DNA of 64,000 bases, taken from positions 1,178,001 through 1,242,000 of the forward strand of contig OZ025255.1 of assembly GCA_964019135.1 (NCBI GenBank), written 5' to 3'. Origin of the DNA: Arenicola marina. Lineage: Eukaryota; Annelida; Polychaeta; Arenicolidae. The number at the start of each line of letters is the position of its first letter. Position 1 is the stretch's first letter. The notes beneath the pieces were generated by a model. The model saw only the letters and a list, made by a program, of their open reading frames with translations. It was not told the origin of the DNA and searched no databases. Shown here piece by piece: positions 39,605 through 51,945 of the stretch. The position numbers and the translations under genes are program-made.

Positions 39605-42381
39605 ATGTGGTGGTGTAGTGGTGTATAGTGTGGTGGTGTGAGTGGTACATAATGTGGTGGCGTAAGTGGTGTATAATGTGGTGGTGTGAGTGGTACATAA
39701 TGTGGTGGTGTAAGTGGTGCATAATGTGGTGCTGTAAGTGGTACATAATGTGGTGGTGTGAGTGGTACATAATGTGGTGGTGTAAGTGGTACATAATGTG
39801 GTGGTGTGAGTGGTGTATAATGTGGTGTTGTAAGTGGTGTATAATGTGGCGGTGTAAGTTGTGTATAATGTGGTGGTGTAAGTGGTGGTGGTGTGAGTGA
39901 TACATAATGTGGTGGTGTAAGTAGTGTATAATGTGGTGGTGTGAGTGATACATAATGTGGTGGTGTGAGTGGTACATAATGTGGTGGTGTAAGTGGTCTA
40001 TAATGTGGCGGTGTAAGTGGTGTATAATGTGGTGGTGTGAGTGATACATAATGTGGTGGTGTAAGTTGTGTATAATGTGGTGGTGTGAGTGGTACATAAT
40101 GTGGTGTTGTAAGTGGTGTATAATGTGGTGGTGTGAGTGGTATATAATGTGGTGGTGTAAGTGGTATATAATGTGGTGGTGTAAGTGGTGTATAATGTAG
40201 TGGTGTGAGTGGTGTATAATATGGTGGTGTAAGTGGTGTATAATATGGCGGTGTGAGTGGTACATAATGTGGTGGTGTAAGTGGTACATAATGTGGTGGT
40301 GTGAGTGGTGTATAATGTGGTGTTGTAAGTGGTGTATAATGTGGCGGTGTAAGTTGTGTATAATGTGGTGGTGTAAGTGGTGGTGGTGTGAGTGATACAT
40401 AATGTGGTGGTGTAAGTATTGTATAATGTGGTGGTGTGAGTGATACGTAATGTGGTGGTGTGAGTGGTACATAATGTGGTGGTGTAAGTGGTCTATACTG
40501 TGGCGGTGTAAGTGGTGTATAATGTGGTGGTGTGAGTGATACATAATGTGGTGGTGTAAGTTGTGTATAATGTAGTGGTGTGAGTGGTGTATAATATGGT
40601 GGTGTAAGTGGTGTATAATATGGCGGTGTGAGTGGTACATAATGTGGTGGTGTAAGTGGTGTAAAATGTGGTGGTGTAAGTGGTGTAAAATGTGGTGGTG
40701 TGAGTGGTACATAATGTGGAGGTGTGAGTGGTATATAATGTGGTGGTGTGAGTGATACATAATGTGAAGGTGTGAGTGGTAAATAATGTGGTGGTGTAAG
40801 TGGTATGTAATGTGGTGGTGTGAGTGTTGTATAATGTGGTGGTGTAGTGGTGTATAGTGTGGTGGTGTGAGTGGTACATAATGTGGTGGCGTAAGTGGTG
40901 TATAATGTGGTGGTGTGAGTGGTACATAATGTGGTGGTGTAAGTGGTGTATAATGTGGTGCTGTAAGTGGTACATAATGTGGTGGTGTGAGTGGTACATA
41001 ATGTGGTGGTGTAAGTGGTACATAATGTGGTGGTGTGAGTGGTGTATAATGTGGTGTTGTAAGTGGTGTATAATGTGGCGGTGTAAGTTGTGTATAATGT
41101 GGTGGTGTAAGTGGTGGTGGTGTGAGTGATACATAATGTGGTGGTGTAAGTAGTGTATAATGTGGTGGTGTGAGTGATACATAATGTGGTGGTGTGAGTG
41201 GTACATAATGTGGTGGTGTAAGTGGTCTATAATGTGGCGGTGTAAGTGGTGTATAATGTGGTGGTGTGAATGATACATAATGTGGTGGTGTAAGTTGTGT
41301 ATAATGTGGTGGTGTGAGTGGTACATAATGTGGTGTTGTAAGTGGTGTATAATGTGGTGGTGTGAGTGGTATATAATGTGGTGGTGTGAGTGGTATATAA
41401 TGTGGTGGTGTAAGTGGTGTATAATGTAGTGGTGTGAGTGGTGTATAATATGGTGGTGTAAGTGGTGTATAATATGGCGGTGTGAGTGGTACATAATGTG
41501 GTGGTGTAAGTGGTGTAAAATGTGGTGTTGTAAGTGGTGTAAAATGTGGTGGTGTGAGTGGTACATAATGTGGAGGTGTGAGTGGTATATAATGTGGTGG
41601 TGTGAGTGGTACATAATGTGGTGGTGTGAGTGGTACATAATGTGGTGGTGTGAGTGATACATTATGTGGTGGTGTGAGTGGTGTATAATGTGGGGGTGTG
41701 AGTGGTACATAATGTGGTGGTGTGAGCGGTACATAATGTGGTGGTGTGAGTGGTGCATAATGTGATGGTGCGAGTGATACATAATGTGGTGGTGTGAGTG
41801 ATACATAATGTGATGGTGTGAGCGGTATATGATGTGGTGGTGTGAGTGATACATAATGTAGTGGTTTGAGTGATACATAATGTGAAGGTGCGAGTGGTAA
41901 ATAATGTGGTGGTGTAAGTGGTATATAATGTGGTGGTGTGAGTGTTGTATAATGTGGTGGTGTAGTGGTGTATAGTGTGGTGGTGTGAGTGGTGCATAAT
42001 GTGGTGGCGTAAGTGGTGTATAATGTGGTGGTGTGAGTGGTACATAATGTGGTGGTGTGAGTGGTACATAATGTGGTGGTGTAAGTGGTACATAATGTGG
42101 TGGTGTGAGTGGTGTATAATGTGGTGTTGTAAGTGGTGTATAATGTGGCGGTGTAAGTTGTGTATAATGTGGTGGTGTAAGTGGTGGTGGTGTGAGTGAT
42201 ACATAATGTGGTGGTGTAAGTAGTGTATAATGTGGTGGTGTGAGTGATACATAATGTGGTGGTGTGAGTGGTACATAATGTGGGGGTGTAAGTGGTCTAT
42301 AATGTGGCGGTGTAAGTGGTGTAAAATGTGGTGGTGTGAGTGGTACATAATGTGGAGGTGTGAGTGGTATATAATGTGGTG
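39605..42381 (+). repeat. Block B copy 3 (B3)
   Basis: Matches B2 at 11,787 bp throughout until the last part, where two monomers (48 bp, including the GTGCTGTAAG variant) are missing between 41,975 and 42,199; the shift then becomes 11,739 bp. It has 23-bp monomers at 39,605, 40,834 and 41,952 and fused monomers ending at 39,900, 40,395, 41,129 and 42,199. Private variants are GTATGTAATG near 40,803 and GTGGGGGTGTAAG near 42,281. Confidence 0.87.
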
Positions 42382-45300
42382 GTGTGAGTGGTACATAATG
42401 TGGTGGTGTGAGTGGCACATAATGTGATGGTGCGAGTGATACATAATGTGGTGGTGTGAGTGATACATAATGTGATGGTGTGAGTGGTATATAATGTGGT
42501 GGTGTGAGTGGTACATAATGTGGTGGTGTAAGTGGTGTATAATGTGGTGGTGTGAGTGGTACATAATGTGGTGGTGTGAGTGGTATATAATGTGGTGGTG
42601 TGAGTGGTGTGTAATGCGGTGGTGTAAGTGGTGTATAATGTGGTGGTGTGAGTGGTACATAATGTGGTGGTGTAAGTGGTATATAATGTGGTGGTGTGAG
42701 TGGTACATGATGTGGAGGTGTGAGTGATACATAATGTGGTGGTGTGAGTGATACATAATGTGGAGGTGTGAGTGGTACATAATGTGGTGGTGTGAGTGGT
42801 GCATAATGTGGTGGTGTGAGTGATACATAATGTGGAGGTGTGAGTGGTACATAATGTGGTGGTGTGAGTGGTATATAATGTGGTGGTGTGAGTGTTGTAT
42901 AATGTGGTGGTGTAAGTGGTGTATAATGTGATGGTGTGAGTGGTACATAATGCGGTGGTGTAAGTGGTATATAATGTGGTGGTATGAGTGGTATATAATG
43001 TGGTGGTGTGAGTGGTGTATAATGTGGTGGTGTGAGTGGTGTATAATGTGTTGGTGTGAGTGGTATATAATGTGGTGGTGTGAGTTGTATATAATGTGGT
43101 GGTGTGAGTGTTATATAATGTGGTGGTGTGAGTGATATATAATGTGGTGGTGTGAGTGGTACATAATGTGGTGGTGTGAGTGGTACATAATGTGGTGGTG
43201 TGAGTGGTGTATAATAAGGTGGTGTGAGTGATACATAATGTGGTGGTGTGAGTGGTATATAATGTGGAGGTGTGAGTGGTACATAATGTGGTGGTGCGAG
43301 TGATACATAATGTGGTGGTGTGAGTGGTACATAATGTGGTGGTGTAAGAGGTGTATAATGTGGTGGTGTGAGTGGTACATAACGTGGTGGTGTGAGTGGT
43401 GTATAATGTGGTGGTGTAAGTGGTGTATAATGTGGTGGCGTAAGTGGTGTATAATGTAGTGGTGTGAGTGGTACATAATGTGGTGGTGCAAGTGGTGTAT
43501 AATGTGGTGCTGTAAGTGGTACATAATGTGGTGGTGTGAGTGGTACATAATGTGGTGGTGTAAGTGGTACATAATATGGTGCTGTAAGTGGTGTATAATA
43601 TGGCGGTGTGAGTGGTACATAATGTGGTGGTGTGAGTGGTACATAATGTGGTGGTGTGAGTGGTATATATTGTGGTGGTGTGAGTGATACATAATGTGAA
43701 GGTGCGAGTGGTAAATAATGTGGTGGTGTAAGTGGTATATAATGTGGTGGTGTGAGTGTTGTATAATGTGGTGGTGTAGTGGTGTATAGTGTGGTGGTGT
43801 GAGTGGTACATAATGTGGTGGTGTAAGTGGTGTATAATGTGGTGCTGTAAGTGGTACATAATGTGGTGGTGTGAGTGGTACATAATGTGGTGGTGTAAGT
43901 GGTACATAATGTGGTGGTGTGAGTGGTGTATAATGTGGTGTTGTAAGTGGTGTATAATGTGGCGGTGTAAGTTGTGTATAATGTGGTGGTGTAAGTGGTG
44001 GTGGTGTGAGTGATACATAATGTGGTGGTGTAAGTAGTGTATAATGTGGTGGCGTGAGTGATACATAATGTGGTGGTGTGAGTGGTACATAATGTGGTGG
44101 TGTAAGTGGTCTATAATGTGGCGGTGTAAGTGGTGTATAATGTGGTGGTGTGAGTGATACATAATGTGGTGGTGTAAGTTGTGTATAATGTGGTGGTGTG
44201 AGTGGTACATAATGTGGTGTTGTAAGTGGTGTATAATGTGGTGGTGTGAGTGGTATATAATGTGGTGGTGTAAGTGGTGTATAATGTAGTGGTGTGAGTG
44301 GTGTATAATATGGTGGTGTAAGTGGTGTATAATATGGCGGTGTGAGTGGTACATAATGTGGTGGTGTAAGTGGTGTAAAATGTGGTGGTGTAAGTGGTGT
44401 AAAATGTGGTGGTGTGAGTGGTACATAATGTGGAGGTGTGAGTGGTATATAATGTGGTGGTGTGAGTGGTACATAATGTGGTGGTGTGAGTGGTACATAA
44501 TGTGACGGTGCGAGTGATACATAATGTGGTGGTGTGAGTGATACATAATGTGATGGTGTGAGTGGTATATAATGTGGTGGTGTGAGTGGTACATAATGTG
44601 GTGGTGTAAGTGGTGTATAATGTGGTGGTGTGAGTGGTACATAATGTGGTGGTGTGAGTGGTATATAATGTGGTGGTGTGAGTGGTGTGTAATGCGGTGG
44701 TGTAAGTGGTGTATAATGTGGTGGTGTGAGTGGTACATAATGTGGTGGTGTAAGTGGTGTATAATGTGGTTGTGTGAGTGGTACATAATGTGGAGGTGTG
44801 AGTGATACATAATGTGGTGGTGTGAGTGATACATAATGTGGAGGTGTGAGTGGTACATAATGTGGTGGTGTGAGTGGTGCATAATGTGGTGGGGCGAGTG
44901 GTACATAATGTGGTGGTGTGAGTGATACATAATGTGGTGGTTTGAGTGATACATAATGTGGTGGTGTGAGTGGTATATAATGTGGTGGTGTGAGTGATAC
45001 ATAATGTGGAGGTGTGAGTGGTACATAATGTGGTGGTGTGAGTGGTATATAATGTGGTGGTGTGAGTGTTGTATAATGTGGTGGTGTAAGTGGTGTATAA
45101 TGTGGTGGTGTGAGTGGTACATAATGCGGTGGTGTAAGGGGTAAATAATGTGGTGGTGTGAGTGGTGTGTAATATGGTGGTGTGAGTGATACATAATGTG
45201 GTGGTGTGAGTGGTATATAATGTGGAGGTGTGAGTGGTACATAATGTGGTGGTGCGAGTGATACATAATGTGGTGGTGTGAGTGGTACATAATGTGGTGG

Positions 45301-48300
45301 TGTAAGAGGTGTGTAATGTGGTGGTGTGAGTGGTACATAATGTGGTGGTGTGAGTGGTGTATAATGTGGTGGTGTAAGTGGTGTATAATGTGGTGGCGTA
45401 AGTGGTGTATAATGTAGTGGTGTGAGTGGTACATAATGTGGTGGTGTAAGTGGTGTATAATGTGGTGCTGTAAGTGGTACATAATGTGGTGGTGTGAGTG
45501 GTACATAATGTGGTGGTGTAAGTGGTACATAATATGGTGGTGTAAGTGGTGTATAATATGGCGGTGTGAGTGGTACATAATGTGGTGGTGTAAGTGGTGT
45601 AAAATGTGGTGGTGTAACTGGTGTAAAATGTGGTGGTGTGAGTGGTAAATAATGTGGAGGTGTGAGTGGTATATAATGTGGTGGTGTGAGTGGTACATAA
45701 TGTGGTGGTGTGAGTGGTACATAATGTGGTGGTGTGAGTGATACATTATGTCGTGGTGTGAGTAGTGTGTAATGTGGTGGTGTGAGTGGTACATAATGTG
45801 GTGGTGTGAGCGGTACATAATGTGGTGGTGTGAGTGGTACATAATGTGATGGTGCGAGTGACACATAATGTGGTGGTGTGAGTGATACATAATGTGATGG
45901 TGTGAGTGGTATATAATGTGGTGGTGTGAGTGGTACATAATGTGGTGGTGTAAGTGGTGTATAATGTGGTGGTGTGAGTGATACATAATGTGGTGGTGTG
46001 AGTGGTATATCATGTGGTGGTGTGTGTAATGTGGTGGTGTAAGTGGTGTATAATGTGGTGGTGTGAGTGGTACATAATGTGGTGGTGTACGTGGTATGTA
46101 ATGTGGTGGTGTGAGTCGTACATAATGTGGAGGTGTGAGTGATACATAATGTGGTGGTGTGAGTGATACATAATGTGGAGGTGTGAGTGGTACATAATGT
46201 GGTGGTGTGAGTGGTGCATAATGTGGCGGTGCGAGTGGTACATAATGTGGTGGTGTGAGTGATACATAATGTAGTGGTTTGAGTGATACATAATGTGGTG
46301 GTGTGAGTGGTATATAATGTGGTGGTGTGAGTGATACATAATGTGAAGGTGTGAGTGGTAAATAATGTGGTGGTGTAAGTGGTATATAATGTGGTGGTGT
46401 GAGTGTTGTATAATGTGGTGGTGTAGTGGTGTATAATGCGGTGGTGTGAATGGTACATAATGCGGTGGTGTAAGTGGTATGTAATGTGGTGGTATGAGTG
46501 GTATATAATGCGGTGGTGTGAGTGGTGTATAATGTGGTGGTGTGAGTGGTGTATAATGTGGTGGTGTGAGTGGTATATAATGTGGTGGTGTGAGTGGTAT
46601 ATAATGTGGTGGTGTGAGTGATATATAATGTGGTGGTGTGAGTGGTACATAATGTGGTGGTGTGAGTGGTACATAATGTGGTGGTGTGAGTGGTGTATAA
46701 TATGGTGGGGTGAGTGATACATAATTTGGTGGTGTGAGTGGTATATAATGTGGAGGTGTGAGTGGTACATAATGTGGTGGTGCGAGTGATACATAATGTG
46801 GTGGTGTGAGTTTTATATAATGTGGAGGTGTGAGTGGTACATAATGTGGTGGTGTGAGTGGTATACAATGTGGAGGTGTGAGTGGTACATAATGTGGTGA
46901 TGTGAGTGATACATAATGTGGTGGTGTGAGTGGTATATAATGTGGAGGTGTGAGTGGTACATAATGTGGTTTTGTGAGTGGTACATAATGTGGTGGTGTG
47001 AGTGGTATATAATGTGGTGGTGTGAGTGATACATAGCGTGGTGGTGTGAGTGGTACATAATGTGGTGGTGTGAGTGGTACATGATGTGGAGGAGTGAGTG
47101 GTATATAATGTGGTGGTGTGAGTGGTACATAATGTGGTGGTGTGAGTGGTATATAATGTGGTGGTGTGAGTGGTACATAATGTGGTGGTGTGAGTGGTAC
47201 ATAATGTGGTGGTGTGAGTGATATATAATGTGGTGGTGTGAGTGGTATGTAATGTGGTGGTGTAAGAGGTGTATAATGTGGTGGTGTGAGTGGTATATAA
47301 TGTGGTGGTGTGACTGGTATATAATGTGGTGGGGTGAGTGTTACATAATGTGGTGGCGTGAGTGGTACATAATGTGGTGCTGTGAGTGGTGTAAAATGTG
47401 GTGGTGTAAGTGGTGTATAATATGGCGGTGTGAGTGGTACATAATGTGGTGGTGTAAGTGGTGTAAAATGTGGTGGTGTAAGTGGTGTAAAATGTGGTGG
47501 TGTGAGTGGTACATAATGTGGAGGTGTGAGTGGTATATAATGTGGTGGTGTGAGTGGTACATAATGTGGTGGTGTGAGTGGTACATAATGTGGTGCTGTG
47601 AGTGATACATTATGTGGTGGTGTGAGTGGTGTATAATGTGGTGGTGTGAGTGGTACATATTGTGGTGGTGTGAGCGGTACATAATGTGGTGGTGTGAGTG
47701 GTACATAATGTGATGGTGCGAGTGATACATAATGTGGTGGTGTGAGTGATACATAATGTGATGGTGTGAGTGGTATATGATGTGGTGGTGTGAGTGGTAC
47801 ATAATGTGGTGGTGTAAGTGGTGTATAATGTGGTGGTGTGAGTGGTACATAATGTGGTGGTGTGAGTGGTATATAATGTGGTGGTGTGAGAGGTGTGTAA
47901 TGTGGTGGTGTAAGTGGTGTATAATGTGGTGGTGTGAGTGGTACATAATGTGGTGGTGTACGTTGTATGTAATGTGGTGGTGTGAGTGGTACATAATGTG
48001 GAGGTGTGAGTGATACATAATGTGGTGGTGTGAGTGATACATAATGTGGAGGTGTGAGTGGTACATAATGTGGTGGTGTGAGTGGTGCATAATGTGGTGG
48101 TGCGAGTGGTACATAATGTGGTGGTGTGAGTGATACATAATGTAGTGGTTTGAGTGATACATAATGTGGTGGTGTGAGTGGCATATAATGTGGTGGTGTG
48201 AGTGATACATAATGTGAAGGTGCGAGTGGTAAATAATGTGGTGGTGTAAGTGGTATATAATGTGGTGGTGTGAGTGTTGTATAATGTGGTGGTGTAGTGG

Positions 48301-49113
48301 TGTATAGTGTGGTGGTGTGAGTGGTACATAATGTGGTGGCGTGAGTGGTGTATAATGTGGTGGTGTGAGTGGTACATAATGTGGTGGTGTAAGTGGTGTA
48401 TAATGTGGTGCTGTAAGTGGTACATAATGTGGTGGTGTGAGTGGTACATAATGTGGTGGTGTAAGTGGTAAATAATGTGGTGGTGTGAGTGGTGTATAAT
48501 GTGGTGTTGTAAGTGGTGTATAATGTGGCGGTGTAAGTTGTGTATAATGTGGTGGTGTAAGTGGTGGTGGTGTGAGTGATACATAATGTGGTGGTGTAAG
48601 TAGTGTATAATGTGGTGGTGTGAGTGATACATAATGTGGTGGTGTGAGTGGTACATAATGTGGTGGTGTAAGTGGTCTATAATGTGGCGGTGTAAGTGGT
48701 GTATAATGTGGTGGTGTGAGTGATACATAATGTGGTGGTGTAAGTTGTGTATAATGTGGTGGTGTGAGTGGTACATAATGTGGTGTTGTAAGTGGTGTAT
48801 AATGTGGTGGTGTGAGTGGTATATAATGTGGTGGTGTAAGTGGTGTATAATGTAGTGGTGTGAGTGGTGTATAATATGGTGGTGTAAGTGGTGTATAATA
48901 TGGCGGTGTGAGTGGTACATAATGTGGTGGTGTAAGTGGTGTAAAATGTGGTGGTGTAAGTGGTGTAAAATGTGGTGGTGTGAGTGGTACATAATGTGGA
49001 GGTGTGAGTGGTATATAATGTGGTGGTGTGAGTGATACATAATGTGAAGGTGTGAGTGGTAAATAATGTGGTGGTGTAAGTGGTATATAATGTGGTGGTG
49101 TGAGTGTTGTATA
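42382..49113 (+). repeat. Block A copy 3 (A3)
   Basis: Matches A1 at shifts of 42,381 and then 42,405 bp over its full length without the extra duplications of A2. It shares with A1 several variants absent from A2 and A4: AACGTGG near 43,382 (A1 1,001), GGCGTGAGTGATAC near 44,051 (A1 1,671), and AAGGGGTAAATAATG near 45,136 (A1 2,732). It also shares the 17-bp monomer at 46,012. It is the least rearranged full copy of the A block and a good reference for it. Confidence 0.9.
46012..46028 (+). repeat. 17-bp monomer (7-bp loss) in A3
   Basis: Same 17-bp monomer in the same context as at 3,607 (shift 42,405). It shares the TATATCATG lead-in seen in all four A copies. Confidence 0.92.
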
Positions 49114-51945
49114 ATGTGGTGGTGTAGTGGTGTATAGTGTGGTGGTGTGAGTGGTACATAATGTGGTGGCGTAAGTGGTGTATAATGTGGTGGTGTGAGT
49201 GGTACATAATGTGGTGGTGTAAGTGGTGCATAATGTGGTGCTGTAAGTGGTACATAATGTGGTGGTGTGAGTGGTACATAATGTGGTGGTGTAAGTGGTA
49301 CATAATGTGGTGGTGTGAGTGGTGTATAATGTGGTGTTGTAAGTGGTGTATAATGTGGCGGTGTAAGTTGTGTATAATGTGGTGGTGTAAGTGGTGGTGG
49401 TGTGAGTGATACATAATGTGGTGGTGTAAGTAGTGTATAATGTGGTGGTGTGAGTGATACATAATGTGGTGGTGTGAGTGGTACATAATGTGGTGGTGTA
49501 AGTGGTCTATAATGTGGCGGTGTAAGTGGTGTATAATGTGGTGGTGTGAGTGATACATAATGTGGTGGTGTAAGTTGTGTATAATGTGGTGGTGTGAGTG
49601 GTACATAATGTGGTGTTGTAAGTGGTGTATAATGTGGTGGTGTGAGTGGTATATAATGTGGTGGTGTAAGTGGTATATAATGTGGTGGTGTGAGTGGTGT
49701 ATAATATGGTGGTGTAAGTGGTGTATAATATGGCGGTGTGAGTGGTACATAATGTGGTGGTGTAAGTGGTACATAATGTGGTGGTGTGAGTGGTGTATAA
49801 TGTGGTGTTGTAAGTGGTGTATAATGTGGCGGTGTAAGTTGTGTATAATGTGGTGGTGTAAGTGGTGGTGGTGTGAGTGATACATAATGTGGTGGTGTAA
49901 GTATTGTATAATGTGGTGGTGTGAGTGATACGTAATGTGGTGGTGTGAGTGGTACATAATGTGGTGGTGTAAGTGGTCTATACTGTGGCGGTGTAAGTGG
50001 TGTATAATGTGGTGGTGTGAGTGATACATAATGTGGTGGTGTAAGTTGTGTATAATGTAGTGGTGTGAGTGGTGTATAATATGGTGGTGTAAGTGGTGTA
50101 TAATATGGCGGTGTGAGTGGTACATAATGTGGTGGTGTAAGTGGTGTAAAATGTGGTGGTGTAAGTGGTGTAAAATGTGGTGGTGTGAGTGGTACATAAT
50201 GTGGAGGTGTGAGTGGTATATAATGTGGTGGTGTGAGTGATACATAATGTGAAGGTGTGAGTGGTAAATAATGTGGTGGTGTAAGTGGTATATAATGTGG
50301 TGGTGTGAGTGTTGTATAATGTGGTGGTGTAGTGGTGTATAGTGTGGTGGTGTGAGTGGTACATAATGTGGTGGCGTAAGTGGTGTATAATGTGGTGGTG
50401 TGAGTGGTACATAATGTGGTGGTGTAAGTGGTGTATAATGTGGTGCTGTAAGTGGTACATAATGTGGTGGTGTGAGTGGTACATAATGTGGTGGTGTAAG
50501 TGGTACATAATGTGGTGGTGTGAGTGGTGTATAATGTGGTGTTGTAAGTGGTGTATAATGTGGCGGTGTAAGTTGTGTATAATGTGGTGGTGTAAGTGGT
50601 GGTGGTGTGAGTGATACATAATGTGGTGGTGTAAGTAGTGTATAATGTGGTGGTGTGAGTGATACATAATGTGGTGGTGTGAGTGGTACATAATGTGGTG
50701 GTGTAAGTGGTCTATAATGTGGCGGTGTAAGTGGTGTATAATGTGGTGGTGTGAATGATACATAATGTGGTGGTGTAAGTTGTGTATAATGTGGTGGTGT
50801 GAGTGGTACATAATGTGGTGTTGTAAGTGGTGTATAATGTGGTGGTGTGAGTGGTATATAATGTGGTGGTGTGAGTGGTATATAATGTGGTGGTGTAAGT
50901 GGTGTATAATGTAGTGGTGTGAGTGGTGTATAATATGGTGGTGTAAGTGGTGTATAATATGGCGGTGTGAGTGGTACATAATGTGGTGGTGTAAGTGGTG
51001 TAAAATGTGGTGTTGTAAGTGGTGTAAAATGTGGTGGTGTGAGTGGTACATAATGTGGAGGTGTGAGTGGTATATAATGTGGTGGTGTGAGTGGTACATA
51101 ATGTGGTGGTGTGAGTGGTACATAATGTGGTGGTGTGAGTGATACATTATGTGGTGGTGTGAGTGGTGTATAATGTGGGGGTGTGAGTGGTACATAATGT
51201 GGTGGTGTGAGCGGTACATAATGTGGTGGTGTGAGTGGTGCATAATGTGATGGTGCGAGTGATACATAATGTGGTGGTGTGAGTGATACATAATGTGATG
51301 GTGTGAGCGGTATATGATGTGGTGGTGTGAGTGATACATAATGTAGTGGTTTGAGTGATACATAATGTGAAGGTGCGAGTGGTAAATAATGTGGTGGTGT
51401 AAGTTGTATATAATGTGGTGGTGTGAGTGTTGTATAATGTGGTGGTGTAGTGGTGTATAGTGTGGTGGTGTGAGTGGTGCATAATGTGGTGGCGTAAGTG
51501 GTGTATAATGTGGTGGTGTGAGTGGTACATAATGTGGTGGTGTAAGTGGTGTATAATGTGGTGCTGTAAGTGGTACATAATGTGGTGGTGTGAGTGGTAC
51601 ATAATGTGGTGGTGTAAGTGGTACATAATGTGGTGGTGTGAGTGGTGTATAATGTGGTGTTGTAAGTGGTGTATAATGTGGCGGTGTAAGTTGTGTATAA
51701 TGTGGTGGTGTAAGTGGTGGTGGTGTGAGTGATACATAATGTGGTGGTGTAAGTAGTGTATAATGTGGTGGTGTGAGTGATACATAATGTGGTGGTGTGA
51801 GTGGTACATAATGTGGTGGTGTAAGTGGTCTATAATGTGGCGGTGTAAGTGGTGTAAAATGTGGTGGTGTGAGTGGTACATAATGTGGAGGTGTGAGTGG
51901 TATATAATGTGGTGGTGTGAGTGGTACATAATGTGGTGGTGTGAG
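49114..51945 (+). repeat. Block B copy 4 (B4)
   Basis: Matches B2 at 21,296/21,272 bp and B3 at 9,485 bp (40,493/49,978). One monomer is absent near 49,700, which removes the GTAGTGGTG unit present in B2 and B3. It has 23-bp monomers at 49,114, 50,319 and 51,437 and fused monomers ending at 49,409, 49,880, 50,614 and 51,732. It contains the same diagnostic variants as B2 (GTAAGTATTG near 49,898, GTCTATACTG near 49,976). Confidence 0.87.
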
